Below, in pieces: positions 36,285 through 45,789 of a stretch of 64,000 nt of DNA. The stretch's first letter is position 1. Each line of letters begins with the position of its first letter. A program made the translations under genes and the position numbers. Location: positions 6,697,501-6,761,500 of the forward strand of contig NZ_JACCFE010000002.1 of the NCBI RefSeq assembly GCF_014256275.1, written 5' to 3'. The DNA is from Rhodococcus sp. 4CII. Its GTDB lineage: Bacteria > Actinomycetota > Actinomycetes > Mycobacteriales > Mycobacteriaceae. Below the pieces are notes generated by a model. It did no database searches and was not told the origin of the DNA. It saw nothing but the letters and a program-made list of their open reading frames with translations.

Positions 36285-39137
36285 GTGATCGACGCTGGAA
36301 GCCGTACATTCGCCGATCGTCATGTCGGCCCGAACGCTGCGGAACTCGCGCACATTCTCGAACTGGTCGGAGCCGAATCGCTCGACGATCTCGCAGCGAA
36401 GGCCGTCCCTGCCGTCATCCTGGACGGCGTCACCGATGGCATCGCCGACGGTCTCGACGCCTTGCCCGCGCCGGTCTCCGAGCACGAAGCGCTCGCCGAA
36501 CTGTCTGCGCTCGCCGCCCAGAACACCGTGGCGACGTCGATGATCGGTCTCGGCTACTACGACACCCTCACCCCGCCGGTCCTGATCAGGAACATCATCG
36601 AGAACCCGGCCTGGTACACCGCCTACACGCCGTACCAGCCCGAGATCAGCCAGGGCCGACTCGAAGCCCTCCTCAACTTCCAGACGATGGTCGCCGACCT
36701 GACCGGCATGGAGGTCGCCAACTCGTCGATGCTCGACGAGGCCACCGCCGCAGCCGAGGCGATGACGTTGCTGCGCCGCGCGAGCAAGAGCAAGTCACCG
36801 CGCTTCGTGGTCGACGCGGACCTGTTCCCGCAGACCCTCGCCGTCGTCGAGACCCGGGCGGAGCCGCTCGGCATCGAGATCGTCGTAACCGACCTGGCTG
36901 CCGGACTGCCAGATGGCGACTTCTTCGGCGTTCTCGGACAGATGCCCGGTGCGTCCGGCCGCATCGTCGACTACACCGACGTGATCGCCGCCGCCCACGA
37001 GCGCGGCGCGCTGGTCGCCGTCGGTGCCGACCTGCTGTCGCTCACCCTCCTCACCCCGCCCGGCGAGATCGGTGCGGACGCCTGCTTCGGCACCACCCAG
37101 CGTTTCGGTGTCCCGATGGGCTTCGGCGGCCCGCACGCCGGCTACCTCGCCGTACACACCAAGCACGCGCGGCAGCTCCCCGGCCGTCTGGTGGGCGTCT
37201 CCGTCGACGCGGACGGAGACAAGGCCTACCGGCTGGCGCTGCAGACGCGCGAGCAGCACATCCGCCGCGAGAAGGCCACGTCGAACATCTGCACCGCTCA
37301 GGTGCTGCTGGCGATTCTCGCGGCCATGTACGCCAGCTACCACGGCGCCGAGGGGCTGAAGGCGATCGCGCTGCGCGTCGCGAACACGGCACACTCCCTG
37401 GCTGCCGCACTCCGCAAGACCGGGGCCCGGGTCGTCCACGAGCACTTCTTCGACACGATTCTCGTGCGGGTCGACGGCCGCGCGTCGGATGTCGTGGCGC
37501 AGGCGAAGGCCGCCGGCATCAACCTGCGGCTCGTCGACGCCGATCACGTCGCCGTTGCGTGCGACGAGGCCACCACCGCGGAGGACGTGGCCCACGTGCT
37601 GGCGGCGTTCGGCGGCGACGGCGCCGTGGCCGCGGCCACGGGCACGGCGGTCCCGGACGCGCAGCTCCGCGGATCCGACTACCTCCAGCACGAGGCATTC
37701 ACGCGCTACCGGACCGAGACGGCCATGCTGCGCTACCTGCGGGCGTTGTCCGACAAGGACATTGCGCTCGACCGCAGCATGATCCCGCTCGGCTCGTGCA
37801 CGATGAAGCTCAACGCCACCGCCGAGATGGAAGCGATCACCTGGCCCGCGTTCGCCGGACTGCACCCCTTCGCGCCGACCGGGGACACCCCGGGCATCCT
37901 CCGCATCATCAAGGACCTCGAGAACTGGCTCGTGGCCGTCACCGGGTACGACGCGGTGAGTCTGCAGCCGAACGCCGGAAGCCAGGGCGAGTACGCGGGA
38001 CTGCTCGCGATCCGCAACTACCACCTCAGCCGGGGTGACGACCACCGCGACACCTGCCTCATCCCGTCGAGCGCCCACGGCACCAATGCCGCGTCCGCGG
38101 TCATGGCCGGGATGCGCGTCGAGGTCGTCGCCTGCCGCCCGAACGGTGACGTCGACCTGGACGATCTGCGGGCGAAGATCGCCGACCACGCCGAGCGCCT
38201 CGCGGCGATCATGATCACCTACCCGTCCACGCACGGTGTGTACGAGCACGAGATCGCCGACATCTGCGCCGCCGTCCACGACGCCGGCGGCCAGGTGTAC
38301 GTCGACGGAGCCAACCTCAACGCCCTCGTCGGCCTGGCCCGACCGGGCCGGTTCGGCGGCGACGTCAGCCACCTCAATCTGCACAAGACGTTCTGCATCC
38401 CGCACGGCGGCGGCGGCCCCGGTGTCGGTCCCATCGGCGTGCGGTCCCACCTCACGCCGTTCCTGCCCGGACATCCGCTCGCACCCGAACTCGGCACCGC
38501 CGGGCCGATCTCCGCGGCCCCCTACGGCAGCGCGTCGATCCTTCCCATCACCTGGGCGTACATCCGGATGATGGGCGCCGTCGGACTGCGCCGCGCAAGC
38601 CTGACCGCCATCGCCTCGGCCAACTACATCGCGCGCCGCCTGGACGAGTACTTCCCCGTCCTCTACACCGGCGAGGGCGGAATGGTGGCGCACGAGTGCA
38701 TCCTCGACCTCCGGCAGATCACCAAGGACACCGGTGTGACCGTGGACGACGTCGCAAAGCGCCTCGCCGACTACGGTTTCCACGCACCGACCATGAGCTT
38801 CCCGGTGGCGGGCACGCTGATGGTGGAGCCCACCGAGAGCGAGAACCTGGAAGAGATCGATGCCTTCTGCGAGGCGATGATCGCGATCCGCGCCGAGATC
38901 GATCGCGTGGGCGCGGGGGAATGGCCGGTGGACGACAACCCGCTGCGCGGGGCTCCGCACACGGCCGGCTGCCTGGCCGCGGAGTGGAACCACCCCTACA
39001 CCCGGGAGACGGCCGTGTTCCCTCGCGGCAAGGCCCGGCCGAAGGTGTGGCCTGCGGTGCGGCGCATCGACGGCGCACACGGCGACCGCAACCTCGTGTG
39101 CTCCTGCCCGCCGATCTCCGCGTTCGAAGGCGCCTGA
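36285..39137 (+). CDS. gcvP: Glycine dehydrogenase (decarboxylating), P protein
   Basis: The 950-residue PLP enzyme decarboxylates glycine and loads the aminomethyl group on GcvH lipoate. It starts RTFADRHVGPNAAELAHIL and has the C-terminal PLP Lys in NLHKTFCIPHGGGGPGVGP (around residue 698). Length matches single-chain GcvP (about 940-960). GTG 36285 is chosen: it lies just behind GGGAG, and the frame further upstream is riboswitch RNA. It is monocistronic, with a terminator-like hairpin after the stop. Confidence 0.95.
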   Translation: MIDAGSRTFADRHVGPNAAELAHILELVGAESLDDLAAKAVPAVILDGVTDGIADGLDALPAPVSEHEALAELSALAAQNTVATSMIGLGYYDTLTPPVLIRNIIENPAWYTAYTPYQPEISQGRLEALLNFQTMVADLTGMEVANSSMLDEATAAAEAMTLLRRASKSKSPRFVVDADLFPQTLAVVETRAEPLGIEIVVTDLAAGLPDGDFFGVLGQMPGASGRIVDYTDVIAAAHERGALVAVGADLLSLTLLTPPGEIGADACFGTTQRFGVPMGFGGPHAGYLAVHTKHARQLPGRLVGVSVDADGDKAYRLALQTREQHIRREKATSNICTAQVLLAILAAMYASYHGAEGLKAIALRVANTAHSLAAALRKTGARVVHEHFFDTILVRVDGRASDVVAQAKAAGINLRLVDADHVAVACDEATTAEDVAHVLAAFGGDGAVAAATGTAVPDAQLRGSDYLQHEAFTRYRTETAMLRYLRALSDKDIALDRSMIPLGSCTMKLNATAEMEAITWPAFAGLHPFAPTGDTPGILRIIKDLENWLVAVTGYDAVSLQPNAGSQGEYAGLLAIRNYHLSRGDDHRDTCLIPSSAHGTNAASAVMAGMRVEVVACRPNGDVDLDDLRAKIADHAERLAAIMITYPSTHGVYEHEIADICAAVHDAGGQVYVDGANLNALVGLARPGRFGGDVSHLNLHKTFCIPHGGGGPGVGPIGVRSHLTPFLPGHPLAPELGTAGPISAAPYGSASILPITWAYIRMMGAVGLRRASLTAIASANYIARRLDEYFPVLYTGEGGMVAHECILDLRQITKDTGVTVDDVAKRLADYGFHAPTMSFPVAGTLMVEPTESENLEEIDAFCEAMIAIRAEIDRVGAGEWPVDDNPLRGAPHTAGCLAAEWNHPYTRETAVFPRGKARPKVWPAVRRIDGAHGDRNLVCSCPPISAFEGA

Positions 39138-39142
39138 TGCAG

Positions 39143-39178
39143 GGCGGCCCGTCCCGCTCCAGCGGGGCGGGCGCCGCC
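39143..39178. terminator. Bidirectional GC-rich hairpin between gcvP and the metallophosphoesterase gene
   Basis: GCCCGTCCCGCT / AGCGGGGCGGGC (39147-39158 and 39161-39172) forms a 12-bp stem with one G-U pair, extended by flanking GGCG/CGCC. It lies in the 45-base gap between two convergent genes and has no T-run. Confidence 0.7.
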
Positions 39179-39182
39179 GAGG

Positions 39183-40337
39183 TCAGTCCTCTGGCACCAA
39201 CTCGAGGATCGTGATCTCCGGCGGGGCGCCCACCCGCACGGGTGGACCCCACGCGCCCACCCCACGGGTCGTGTAGAGGACGGTGTTCCCGATCCGGTCG
39301 AGACCCGCCACCGACGGCTGCTGCAGCGGCACCAGATAGCGCAGCGGCCACATCTGCCCGCCGTGCGTGTGCCCCGACAACTGCAGGTCCACACCGAGAT
39401 CCGACGCCTCCAGTGCCTGCCGTGGCTCGTGCGCAAGTAGCACGACGAACCTCGACGGATCGCGTCCGGCGAGCGCGGCGGGAAGGTCCGGCTCGTACGG
39501 GGCCGGCGACGAATAGTCGTGGATGCCCGCGATGTCGACGGTGGCGCCGCCGCGGGTGAGCGTCGCGTGTTCGTTGCGCAGCGTCCGGATGCCCAGACGA
39601 TCCCACACATCCAGCCACCGGCCACCGTCGTCGGCGTAGAACTCGTGATTGCCGCTGACCCCGAACACCCCCAGCGGGGCGTCGAGGTCGCCGAGCGGTT
39701 GCAGGTCGGGCGACACCTTCGCGACGGTCCCGTCGACCAGATCGCCCGCAATCGCAACCAGATCCGGCTTCTCGGAGTTCACCAGATCGACGACACGGCG
39801 GGTGAAATCCACTCCCCGCGCCGGGCCGACGTGGAGGTCGGACACGAGCGCCACACGCACACCGTCGAATTCGGCGGGCAGGCGCCGCAGTGGCACCCGG
39901 ACGCGCACGATCCGTGGTCGCGCAGCCTCCGACACCCCGTAAACGGCGGCGCCGACGGCACCCACCACGACGGCAGCGGTCGCGATGCGCAGGCCGCGTC
40001 GACGCGACAGATCGACCTGTTCGGTGTTCCCGGTACCGCGCAGGCGGGCGAACAGCCTGCTCAGCAAGGACACCAGGGCGACAACGAGCAGCCCGAGCAC
40101 CAGATAGAACATCGCGCCGAGCCACACCCAGCCCACCCACCCCGGCGGACGCGCCCACCCCGGATCGAAGGCTTCGCCGCTGCCGACGCCGACGACGGCG
40201 AGAATCCACAGCACGACGAGCGTCAGGTCCACGACCCGCGACCACGGACGTCCCAACCCGGTGGCCCGGACGAGTCGCCGATGAAGCCACCACGTGACGA
40301 GTGCGAGGAAGACCGCGAAGACGAGAAGCCGCGTCAC
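39183..40337 (-). CDS. Membrane-anchored calcineurin-like metallophosphoesterase (YkuE/YaeI type)
   Basis: The 384-residue protein has three to four N-terminal membrane helices (residues about 1-100: LLVFAVFLALVTWWL, LTLVVLWILAVVGVG, WLGAMFYLVLGLLVVALV) plus ATAAVVVGAVGAAVYGV, then the phosphoesterase domain with SDLHVG, GDLVDG, GNHEFY and GHTHGGQ. These are all the metal ligands. Such proteins can act on UDP-diacylglucosamine or other phosphodiesters. The GTG start overlaps the VWA gene's stop (GTGA), so both are one operon. Confidence 0.9.
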   Translation of the reverse strand: MTRLLVFAVFLALVTWWLHRRLVRATGLGRPWSRVVDLTLVVLWILAVVGVGSGEAFDPGWARPPGWVGWVWLGAMFYLVLGLLVVALVSLLSRLFARLRGTGNTEQVDLSRRRGLRIATAAVVVGAVGAAVYGVSEAARPRIVRVRVPLRRLPAEFDGVRVALVSDLHVGPARGVDFTRRVVDLVNSEKPDLVAIAGDLVDGTVAKVSPDLQPLGDLDAPLGVFGVSGNHEFYADDGGRWLDVWDRLGIRTLRNEHATLTRGGATVDIAGIHDYSSPAPYEPDLPAALAGRDPSRFVVLLAHEPRQALEASDLGVDLQLSGHTHGGQMWPLRYLVPLQQPSVAGLDRIGNTVLYTTRGVGAWGPPVRVGAPPEITILELVPED

Positions 40338-42121
40338 GACAGCAGCTTGCTGATCGCGGTCGGCAACGCCGCTCCGTCCGACGACGCGACTTTCTCCAGC
40401 GACCCACCGGTGCGATCGGCCAGCGCCTGCAACGTGTTGAGGTCGGGATTCTGGCCTATCGTCACGACGTCGATGCGCACCGGCTTGGACGAACTCGAGG
40501 CCGCGGCGATGGCGGACAGCAGGTCCGCGCGCGACACCGAATCGTCGTTGGCGCCGTCGGTGACGAGCAGAACCGAATTGGTGCGTCCTGCCGTGTACCC
40601 GTCGACGGCACTCTTGTAGGCGGCTTCGAGAGACGTGTACGTCGAGGACCCGGTGGCCGGTGTCGCCTTGGCCAGCCGCGCGTCGAGGGCCTGCCTGCGT
40701 GTGCCCTCGGTGAAACCGCCTGCGGAGAGGGGACCGGTGGCGACCACCGTCGTGTAGGGCCGCGAGCCGTCGAGCGCCGTGCTGTACTCCCACAGTCCGA
40801 GGTTCGAGGTGTCCGGAGACCGGTCGACGTGCGCCGCGAGCGCTGACGTCGTGTTCTCCAGGCGGGTCGACGACCCCTCGACCTGTCCCATCGAGCTGGA
40901 CAGGTCGAGCAGGACGGTCGAGGTGCGTGCGGTGACCGGGTTCCGGATCACGCGCATCAGCTCGGTCGCCGCGGTGGCGTCGGCAGGGACCAGGATGGGA
41001 CCGAGACCGGGAAAGGCCAGCGTGGTGTCGCCGGGGCGGGCCGATCCCTCGACCCGGAAACCGGCGTCGGCCAGGACCTGAGCCTGTTCGGGCTGTCGGA
41101 CGAACTCCGCGAACTGCGCGGCGGCGCGGCTCTGCGTCTCGTCGACGGCGGGACCGGCCAGGACGGCCGCCGGGTGATCTGCCACAGGAGTCGGGCCCTT
41201 CGGGATGAATGCGGTGATGTCGGCTCCGGGTGCGTCGCGCAACGTCTGGTAGACCTGCTGCTCGGTGGCCGCGACGGTGTGGACGGCGGAGGTGGCGGGG
41301 TCACCCTGCTCCGCAAGTGCGGTGAGCGCATCACGCGTCGTGGCGGGTTTCGTCCCCGAGGTCGTCTCGTAGCCGAGCGCCAGACCGGTGAGTGCCGACG
41401 TCACCGGGACCGAACGTGCCTGCTCGTCCGTCACCGGACCAGTGGTGCTCCCCGTGACCGATGCAGTGACCGCTTCGACCGCCATCTCCGTGCTCTCGGC
41501 ACCGGGCCCGACGGGAAGCGCCATGCCCAGGCTGCCCCAGCCGGACAACCCGAGAGACGCGAGGGAATCACGTCCCGTCTGCAGCGACGGCAGGTCTTTC
41601 CAGTCGATCGCCGCGGTCGCCGGTGCGCCGGCGAACGCCGTCCGGACCGCAAGCACCACCGGGCTGGTGGCGAGGGGACGCGCTTCGCCGCTGACGACTC
41701 CGGCCGCTGCCAGCTGCTTGACGGAATGCGAGCTGGAGGGAATCCACAGTGCGGGGCGTGGCCCGAGCGCCGCCGAGTCCCAGGCACCGTCGGGTCCTTT
41801 CGACAAGGCGTCGCGCACGGTGTCGGACGCGACGGGAGTGACGATCACCGACACGCACTGATCGCGGATCACCGGCGCCGTCGCCGTGTAGCGCTCGGCG
41901 AGAGACTGGATTTGGGGCGCGATGTCGGGATCCGCAGCCACCGCGAGTTCGGCCTCGCCCTCGACGCACGCACCCGCCGCAGCCACACCCTGATCGTTGA
42001 TCCGGTCGCGCAGTTGAATCCAGCCGAACACCCCCAGCACGATCACGACGACGAGACCGAGCGCAATCAAAGGTCCCTTGCTGATACCCCTGGCGCGCGA
42101 TTCGCCGCGATGTTGCCCCAC
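40334..42121 (-). CDS. Membrane-anchored VWA-domain protein (Rv1836c-type)
   Basis: The 595-residue protein has one N-terminal membrane helix (LIALGLVVVIVLGVFGWIQL, about residues 17-36), a periplasmic-binding-like region (residues 50-370) and a C-terminal von Willebrand A domain whose MIDAS motif DLSSSM is complete (about 400) with SVLLVTDGAND later. The GTG start has AGGAAAG ahead of it. It is followed by the metallophosphoesterase gene with overlap. The place next to glcB matches Rv1836c. It probably binds an envelope ligand; the function is unknown. Confidence 0.87.
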   Translation of the reverse strand: MGQHRGESRARGISKGPLIALGLVVVIVLGVFGWIQLRDRINDQGVAAAGACVEGEAELAVAADPDIAPQIQSLAERYTATAPVIRDQCVSVIVTPVASDTVRDALSKGPDGAWDSAALGPRPALWIPSSSHSVKQLAAAGVVSGEARPLATSPVVLAVRTAFAGAPATAAIDWKDLPSLQTGRDSLASLGLSGWGSLGMALPVGPGAESTEMAVEAVTASVTGSTTGPVTDEQARSVPVTSALTGLALGYETTSGTKPATTRDALTALAEQGDPATSAVHTVAATEQQVYQTLRDAPGADITAFIPKGPTPVADHPAAVLAGPAVDETQSRAAAQFAEFVRQPEQAQVLADAGFRVEGSARPGDTTLAFPGLGPILVPADATAATELMRVIRNPVTARTSTVLLDLSSSMGQVEGSSTRLENTTSALAAHVDRSPDTSNLGLWEYSTALDGSRPYTTVVATGPLSAGGFTEGTRRQALDARLAKATPATGSSTYTSLEAAYKSAVDGYTAGRTNSVLLVTDGANDDSVSRADLLSAIAAASSSSKPVRIDVVTIGQNPDLNTLQALADRTGGSLEKVASSDGAALPTAISKLLS

Positions 42122-42197
42122 GTGCTTTCCTGCTCCTGTCCGACGGGTTCGACGTTGACCCTCGCAGTGTAGTGATGCGCGAGATCGCCCCGAGAAA

Positions 42198-42232
42198 ATC
42201 GGCCCCGCCACCAGGCAGGTGACGGGGCCGAT
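42198..42232 (-). terminator. Hairpin after glcB
   Basis: ATCGGCCCCG / CGGGGCCGAT (42198-42207 and 42223-42232) forms a perfect 10-bp stem. It begins 16 bases after the glcB stop codon on the minus strand and is followed by TTTTCTCGGGG in the direction of transcription. Confidence 0.85.
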
Positions 42233-42247
42233 CGTCGAGCGCGGAGG

Positions 42248-44431
42248 TCAGGCGTTGGCGGCTTTGTATTCGCGGCGGCGGCGGTGCAGGATCGGTTCGG
42301 TGTAGCCCGACGGTTGGTTGGTGCCGTCGAGGATGAGTTCCTTGGCGGCCTGGAAGGCGATGTTGGTGTCGAAGTCCGGGGCCAGCGGCCGGTAGGTCGG
42401 GTCGTCCTGGTTCTGCCGGTCCACGATCGGGGCCATCCGTTGCAGTGAGGCCACGACCTGCTCGGCGGTGACCACACCGTGCCGGATCCAGTTGGCGAGC
42501 AGCTGGGAGGAGATGCGGAGGGTGGCGCGGTCCTCCATCAGGGCGACGTCGTGGATGTCGGGGACCTTGGAGCAGCCGACGCCGGCGTCGATCCAGCGGA
42601 CCACATAGCCGAGGATGGACTGGCAGTTGTTGTCGAGTTCCTCCTGCTTCTCGGTCTCGGTCCAGTCGGTGTCCGGGGCCAGCGGGATGGTCAGGATCTG
42701 GTCGAGGGTGGCCCGCCGGGTGCCCTCGAGCCGGTCTTGGACGGCGAACACGTCGACCTGGTGGTAGTGGGTGGCGTGCAGGGTGGCCCCGGTCGGGGAC
42801 GGCACCCAGGCGGTGTTCGCGCCGGCCTTGGGGTGGCCGATCTTCTGCTCGAGCATCTCGGCCATCAGTTCGGTCATCGCCCACATGCCCTTGCCGATCT
42901 GCGCCTTGCCCTGCAGGCCGCAGGCCAGGCCGACGTCGACGTTCCAGTCCTCGTAGGCGGTGATCCAGGTCTGCTGTTTCATCTCGGCCTTGCGGATCAT
43001 CGGCCCGGCCTCCATCGAGGTGTGGATCTCGTCGCCGGTGCGGTCGAGGAACCCGGTGTTGATGAACACCACCCGCTCGGCGGCCTCCTTGATGCAGGCG
43101 GCGAGGTTGACGGTGGTGCGCCGTTCCTCGTCCATGATGCCGACCTTGAGGGTGTTGGCGGGCAGCCCGAGGACCTGCTCGACGCGGCCGAACAGTTCGG
43201 TGGTGAACGCGACCTCGTCGGGGCCGTGCTGTTTGGGTTTGACGATGTAGATCGACCCGGTGCGGGAGTTGTCCCACGGCCCCGTCGCCTCGGACTTGCC
43301 GAGTCCGTGGATCGCGCACAGGGAGGTGAGCAGGGCGTCGAGGATGCCCTCGGGGACCTCGGTGCCGTCCGCGTGCAGGATCGCCGGGGTGCTCATCAGA
43401 TGCCCGACGTTGCGGACGAACAGCAGCGACCGCCCGTGCAGGGTCAGCTCGGACCCGTCCGGGGCGGTGTAGGTGCGGTCCGGGTTGAGGCGGCGGGTGA
43501 ACGCCTGCCCGCCCTTGGTCAGCTCCTCGGTCAGATCCCCGCGGTTGAGGCCGAGCCAGTTGCGGTAGCCGACCACCTTGTCGTCGGCGTCGACGGCGGC
43601 GACGGAGTCCTCGAAGTCCATGATGGTGGTGACCGCGGACTCGAGCACCACATCCTTGACCCCGGCCGCATCCGTGGATCCGATCGGGGAGGTGGGGTCG
43701 ATCACGATTTCCGCGTGCAACCCGTGATTGCGCAACAACACACTGGTGGGGGCGGTGGGGTCGCCGAGGTAGCCGACGAACTTGCCCGGCTCCGCCAGCC
43801 CGGTGACCGTGCCGTCGGCCAGCTCCACCGCCAGGGTGGTGCCGTCGACGGTGTAGCGGACGGCGTCGGCGTGCGACCCGGCGCTCAGCGGGGCGGCGGT
43901 GTCGAGGAACCGCCGGGCCCAGGCGATGACCCGGTCGCCGCGGACCTTGTTGTACGAGCTGCCCGGCTCCGCGCCACCGTCCTCGGGGATGGCGTTGGTG
44001 CCGTACAGGGCGTCGTACAGCGACCCCCAGCGGGCGTTGGAGGCGTTGAGGGCGAAGCGGGCGTTGAGGACCGGGACCACCAGCTGCGGGCCGGCGGTGA
44101 AAGTGATCTCGGTGTCCACGTTCGCCGTGGACACCGTGAACGGGGCCGGTTCGGGCACCAGGTACCCGATCTCGGTCAGAAACGCCCGGTACTCGGCCGG
44201 GTCGATCGGCTGCCCGGCCCGGTCGCGGTGCCAGGTGTCGATCCGCGCCTGCAGGTCGTCGCGGGTGGCGAGCAGCGCCCGGTTCCTCGGCGCCAGGTCG
44301 TCGAACACCTTCACCGCACCCGACCAGAACCCGTCGACGTCGATCCCGGTCCCCGGCAACGCCTCCTCGTTCACGAAGTCGTAGAGCACCTTCGCGACCT
44401 GCAGACCGCCGACCTCAACACGCTCAGTCAT
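42248..44431 (-). CDS. glcB: Malate synthase G
   Basis: The 727-residue enzyme condenses glyoxylate with acetyl-CoA in the glyoxylate shunt. Conserved segments are VGYRNWLGLNRGDLTEEL, GRSLLFVRNVGHLMSTPAIL and, near the C-terminus, GVGCSKVPDIHDVALMEDRA, which contains the catalytic Asp and the reactive Cys known from the M. tuberculosis enzyme. The ATG at 44431 gives the usual N-terminus (TERVEVGGLQVAKVLYDFV). Its promoter should lie in the 130-base gap 44432-44561. Codon use is more extreme than the neighbours (very strong C/G third positions), which fits high expression. Confidence 0.97.
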   Translation of the reverse strand: MTERVEVGGLQVAKVLYDFVNEEALPGTGIDVDGFWSGAVKVFDDLAPRNRALLATRDDLQARIDTWHRDRAGQPIDPAEYRAFLTEIGYLVPEPAPFTVSTANVDTEITFTAGPQLVVPVLNARFALNASNARWGSLYDALYGTNAIPEDGGAEPGSSYNKVRGDRVIAWARRFLDTAAPLSAGSHADAVRYTVDGTTLAVELADGTVTGLAEPGKFVGYLGDPTAPTSVLLRNHGLHAEIVIDPTSPIGSTDAAGVKDVVLESAVTTIMDFEDSVAAVDADDKVVGYRNWLGLNRGDLTEELTKGGQAFTRRLNPDRTYTAPDGSELTLHGRSLLFVRNVGHLMSTPAILHADGTEVPEGILDALLTSLCAIHGLGKSEATGPWDNSRTGSIYIVKPKQHGPDEVAFTTELFGRVEQVLGLPANTLKVGIMDEERRTTVNLAACIKEAAERVVFINTGFLDRTGDEIHTSMEAGPMIRKAEMKQQTWITAYEDWNVDVGLACGLQGKAQIGKGMWAMTELMAEMLEQKIGHPKAGANTAWVPSPTGATLHATHYHQVDVFAVQDRLEGTRRATLDQILTIPLAPDTDWTETEKQEELDNNCQSILGYVVRWIDAGVGCSKVPDIHDVALMEDRATLRISSQLLANWIRHGVVTAEQVVASLQRMAPIVDRQNQDDPTYRPLAPDFDTNIAFQAAKELILDGTNQPSGYTEPILHRRRREYKAANA

Positions 44432-44561
44432 GAAAAGCCTCACTGTTCCGTTTTCGGAGCACCGGACAGGTGCCATGAACCAGGAGCAATGTTACCCGCT
44501 GGTAGGGATGCAGTGTGGCGATGTCCGGCGGCGAATGCCGGAGAGCGAGTGAACGGTGTGG

Positions 44562-45527
44562 TCAGGCCTTCTCGCCGGTGGACGGCTCGAACGCGGGGGC
44601 GTTCGACTCGACCGGAGTGTCGTGGTCGGCGTCGATCCGGTGCAAGTCCCCGGCCGCTTCGGCAGCGCTGAGACGCGAACGGCGCCACGCGACGACGAGC
44701 AACCCGGCCCAGACCGCGACGAGCGCACTGTATCCGAAGGCGGCGGCGACGCCGGCCACGTCGAACGTCTTGAACAGCTTCTGCGCGTTGGTGATGATGA
44801 TGATTCCGCCGACACCGGTTCCCAGCAGGGTCGCCGGCACCCGGCTGACGAGCCACGCGGCGATGGGTGCGGCCAGCATGCCGCCGAGGGCCAGGCCGGC
44901 GATGATGGGGATGTTGTCGAAGAAGTCGCTGCCCAGACCGAAGATGAATCCGATGCTTGCCGCGGCCGACACCAAAAACTCCGATGCGCTGACCGAACCG
45001 ATGACGGTACGCGGCGCAGTCTTTCCTCGCGACAACAGCGTGCTGGTGGTGATCGGCCCCCAACCGCCGCCGCCGCTCGCGTCGATGAAACCGCCGAACA
45101 GCCCGAGCGGCGAGAGGAACTTCGCCGTGTGCGGCGAGGTTCGGGCGTCGTTGACGGCCGGCGGTCGGATCGAGAAGCGGAGGAGGACGTAGACGCCGAT
45201 CGCCAGCAGGATCGTGGACGTCACGGGTACGGCGGCGGCCGTCGACAGCTGGGACAGCACCGTGGCGCCGAGGAACGCGCCGATGGCGCCGGGGACGCCC
45301 AGTCGAAGCACGAGGGGCCAGTCGATGTTCTTGAACCGCCAGTGCGACGCACCGGAGGCGAGGGTGGTCCCGACTTCCGCGAAGTGCACCGCCGCGCTGG
45401 CGTGCGCGGGTCCGACGCCGCTGAACACGAGCAGGGTGGTCGCAGTCACGCCGAAGGCCATGCCGAGAGCGCCGTCGACCAGCTGGGCACCCACGCCGAC
45501 CAGCGTGAAAATCAAGAGCTTGAACAT
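44562..45527 (-). CDS. TauE/SafE-family sulphite/organosulphonate permease
   Basis: The 321-residue membrane protein has about eight helices and two family repeats: GVGAQLVDGALGMAFGVT near the N-terminus and GLFGGFIDASGGGGWGPI in the middle. The family moves sulphite, sulphoacetate or related anions. The last 45 residues are hydrophilic and cytoplasmic-looking. CGGAG lies five bases before ATG 45527. A short ORF ending in two Cys codons lies 57 bases upstream, suggesting control by cysteine supply. It ends at 44562, leaving about 130 bases to glcB. Confidence 0.9.
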   Translation of the reverse strand: MFKLLIFTLVGVGAQLVDGALGMAFGVTATTLLVFSGVGPAHASAAVHFAEVGTTLASGASHWRFKNIDWPLVLRLGVPGAIGAFLGATVLSQLSTAAAVPVTSTILLAIGVYVLLRFSIRPPAVNDARTSPHTAKFLSPLGLFGGFIDASGGGGWGPITTSTLLSRGKTAPRTVIGSVSASEFLVSAAASIGFIFGLGSDFFDNIPIIAGLALGGMLAAPIAAWLVSRVPATLLGTGVGGIIIITNAQKLFKTFDVAGVAAAFGYSALVAVWAGLLVVAWRRSRLSAAEAAGDLHRIDADHDTPVESNAPAFEPSTGEKA

Positions 45528-45584
45528 CGAGACTCCGACCGAGAGAACGAACCGTCAGGGCAGCAACACCAGCGAGCAGGCTGG

Positions 45585-45686
45585 TCAGCAACATCCCTGG
45601 TCGAAGGCGTGGCCTCGGCGGGAGGGCCAGAAAGGCTCGAGGGCGAGCGAGGCCGCGGGGCCTGCCTGCGCGCTCGTGCCGTTCAC
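45585..45686 (-). CDS. Upstream ORF ending Gly-Cys-Cys (candidate cysteine-responsive leader peptide)
   Basis: GTG at 45686 opens a 33-codon frame whose last three sense codons are GGA TGT TGC before TGA (45587-45585). GGGAG sits five bases ahead of the GTG. Directly after the stop, ACCAGC-CTGCTC-GCTGGT can form a hairpin, and the permease gene starts 57 bases downstream. Cys-codon-containing leader ORFs that attenuate sulphur genes have been described in mycobacteria. The GTG also overlaps the TGA of a 19-codon frame (45742-45683, MSTLVRGQPRARREIRESE). Translation is not proven; Cys codons are rare enough that a terminal pair next to a sulphur permease is suggestive. Confidence 0.55.
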   Translation of the reverse strand: MNGTSAQAGPAASLALEPFWPSRRGHAFDQGCC

Positions 45687-45755
45687 TCGGACTCCCGGAT
45701 CTCTCGTCTCGCGCGAGGTTGTCCGCGCACAAGGGTCGACATTAGCGGGAGTGGT

Positions 45756-45782
45756 GGGCGCGTGTCATCTTCACACGCGCCC
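45756..45782 (-). terminator. Hairpin terminator after the saccharopine-dehydrogenase-like gene
   Basis: GGGCGCGTGT / ACACGCGCCC (45756-45765 and 45773-45782) is a perfect 10-bp stem around a seven-base loop. It begins seven bases after the stop codon of the gene at 45790-47034. It separates that gene from the permease leader, so the permease promoter should lie at about 45690-45755. Confidence 0.85.
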
Positions 45783-45789
45783 GATCCCC

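Noticed and set aside
36795..39080. Very long open frame on the strand opposite gcvP
   Set aside because: It is fully antisense to a well-supported gcvP, its translation is His/Asp/Arg/Val-rich shadow sequence, and no domain is visible; GC-rich third positions keep such frames open.
42122..44561. Malate synthase gene as horizontally acquired because of its very even GC-rich codons
   Set aside because: Extreme C/G third-position use is what is expected of a highly expressed gene in this genome, and its place is conserved with mycobacteria.
45683..45742. 19-codon ORF MSTLVRGQPRARREIRESE as the leader peptide proper
   Set aside because: No ribosome binding site is present and it lacks Cys; it may only overlap by chance with the better Cys-Cys ORF, so it is mentioned but not called a gene.
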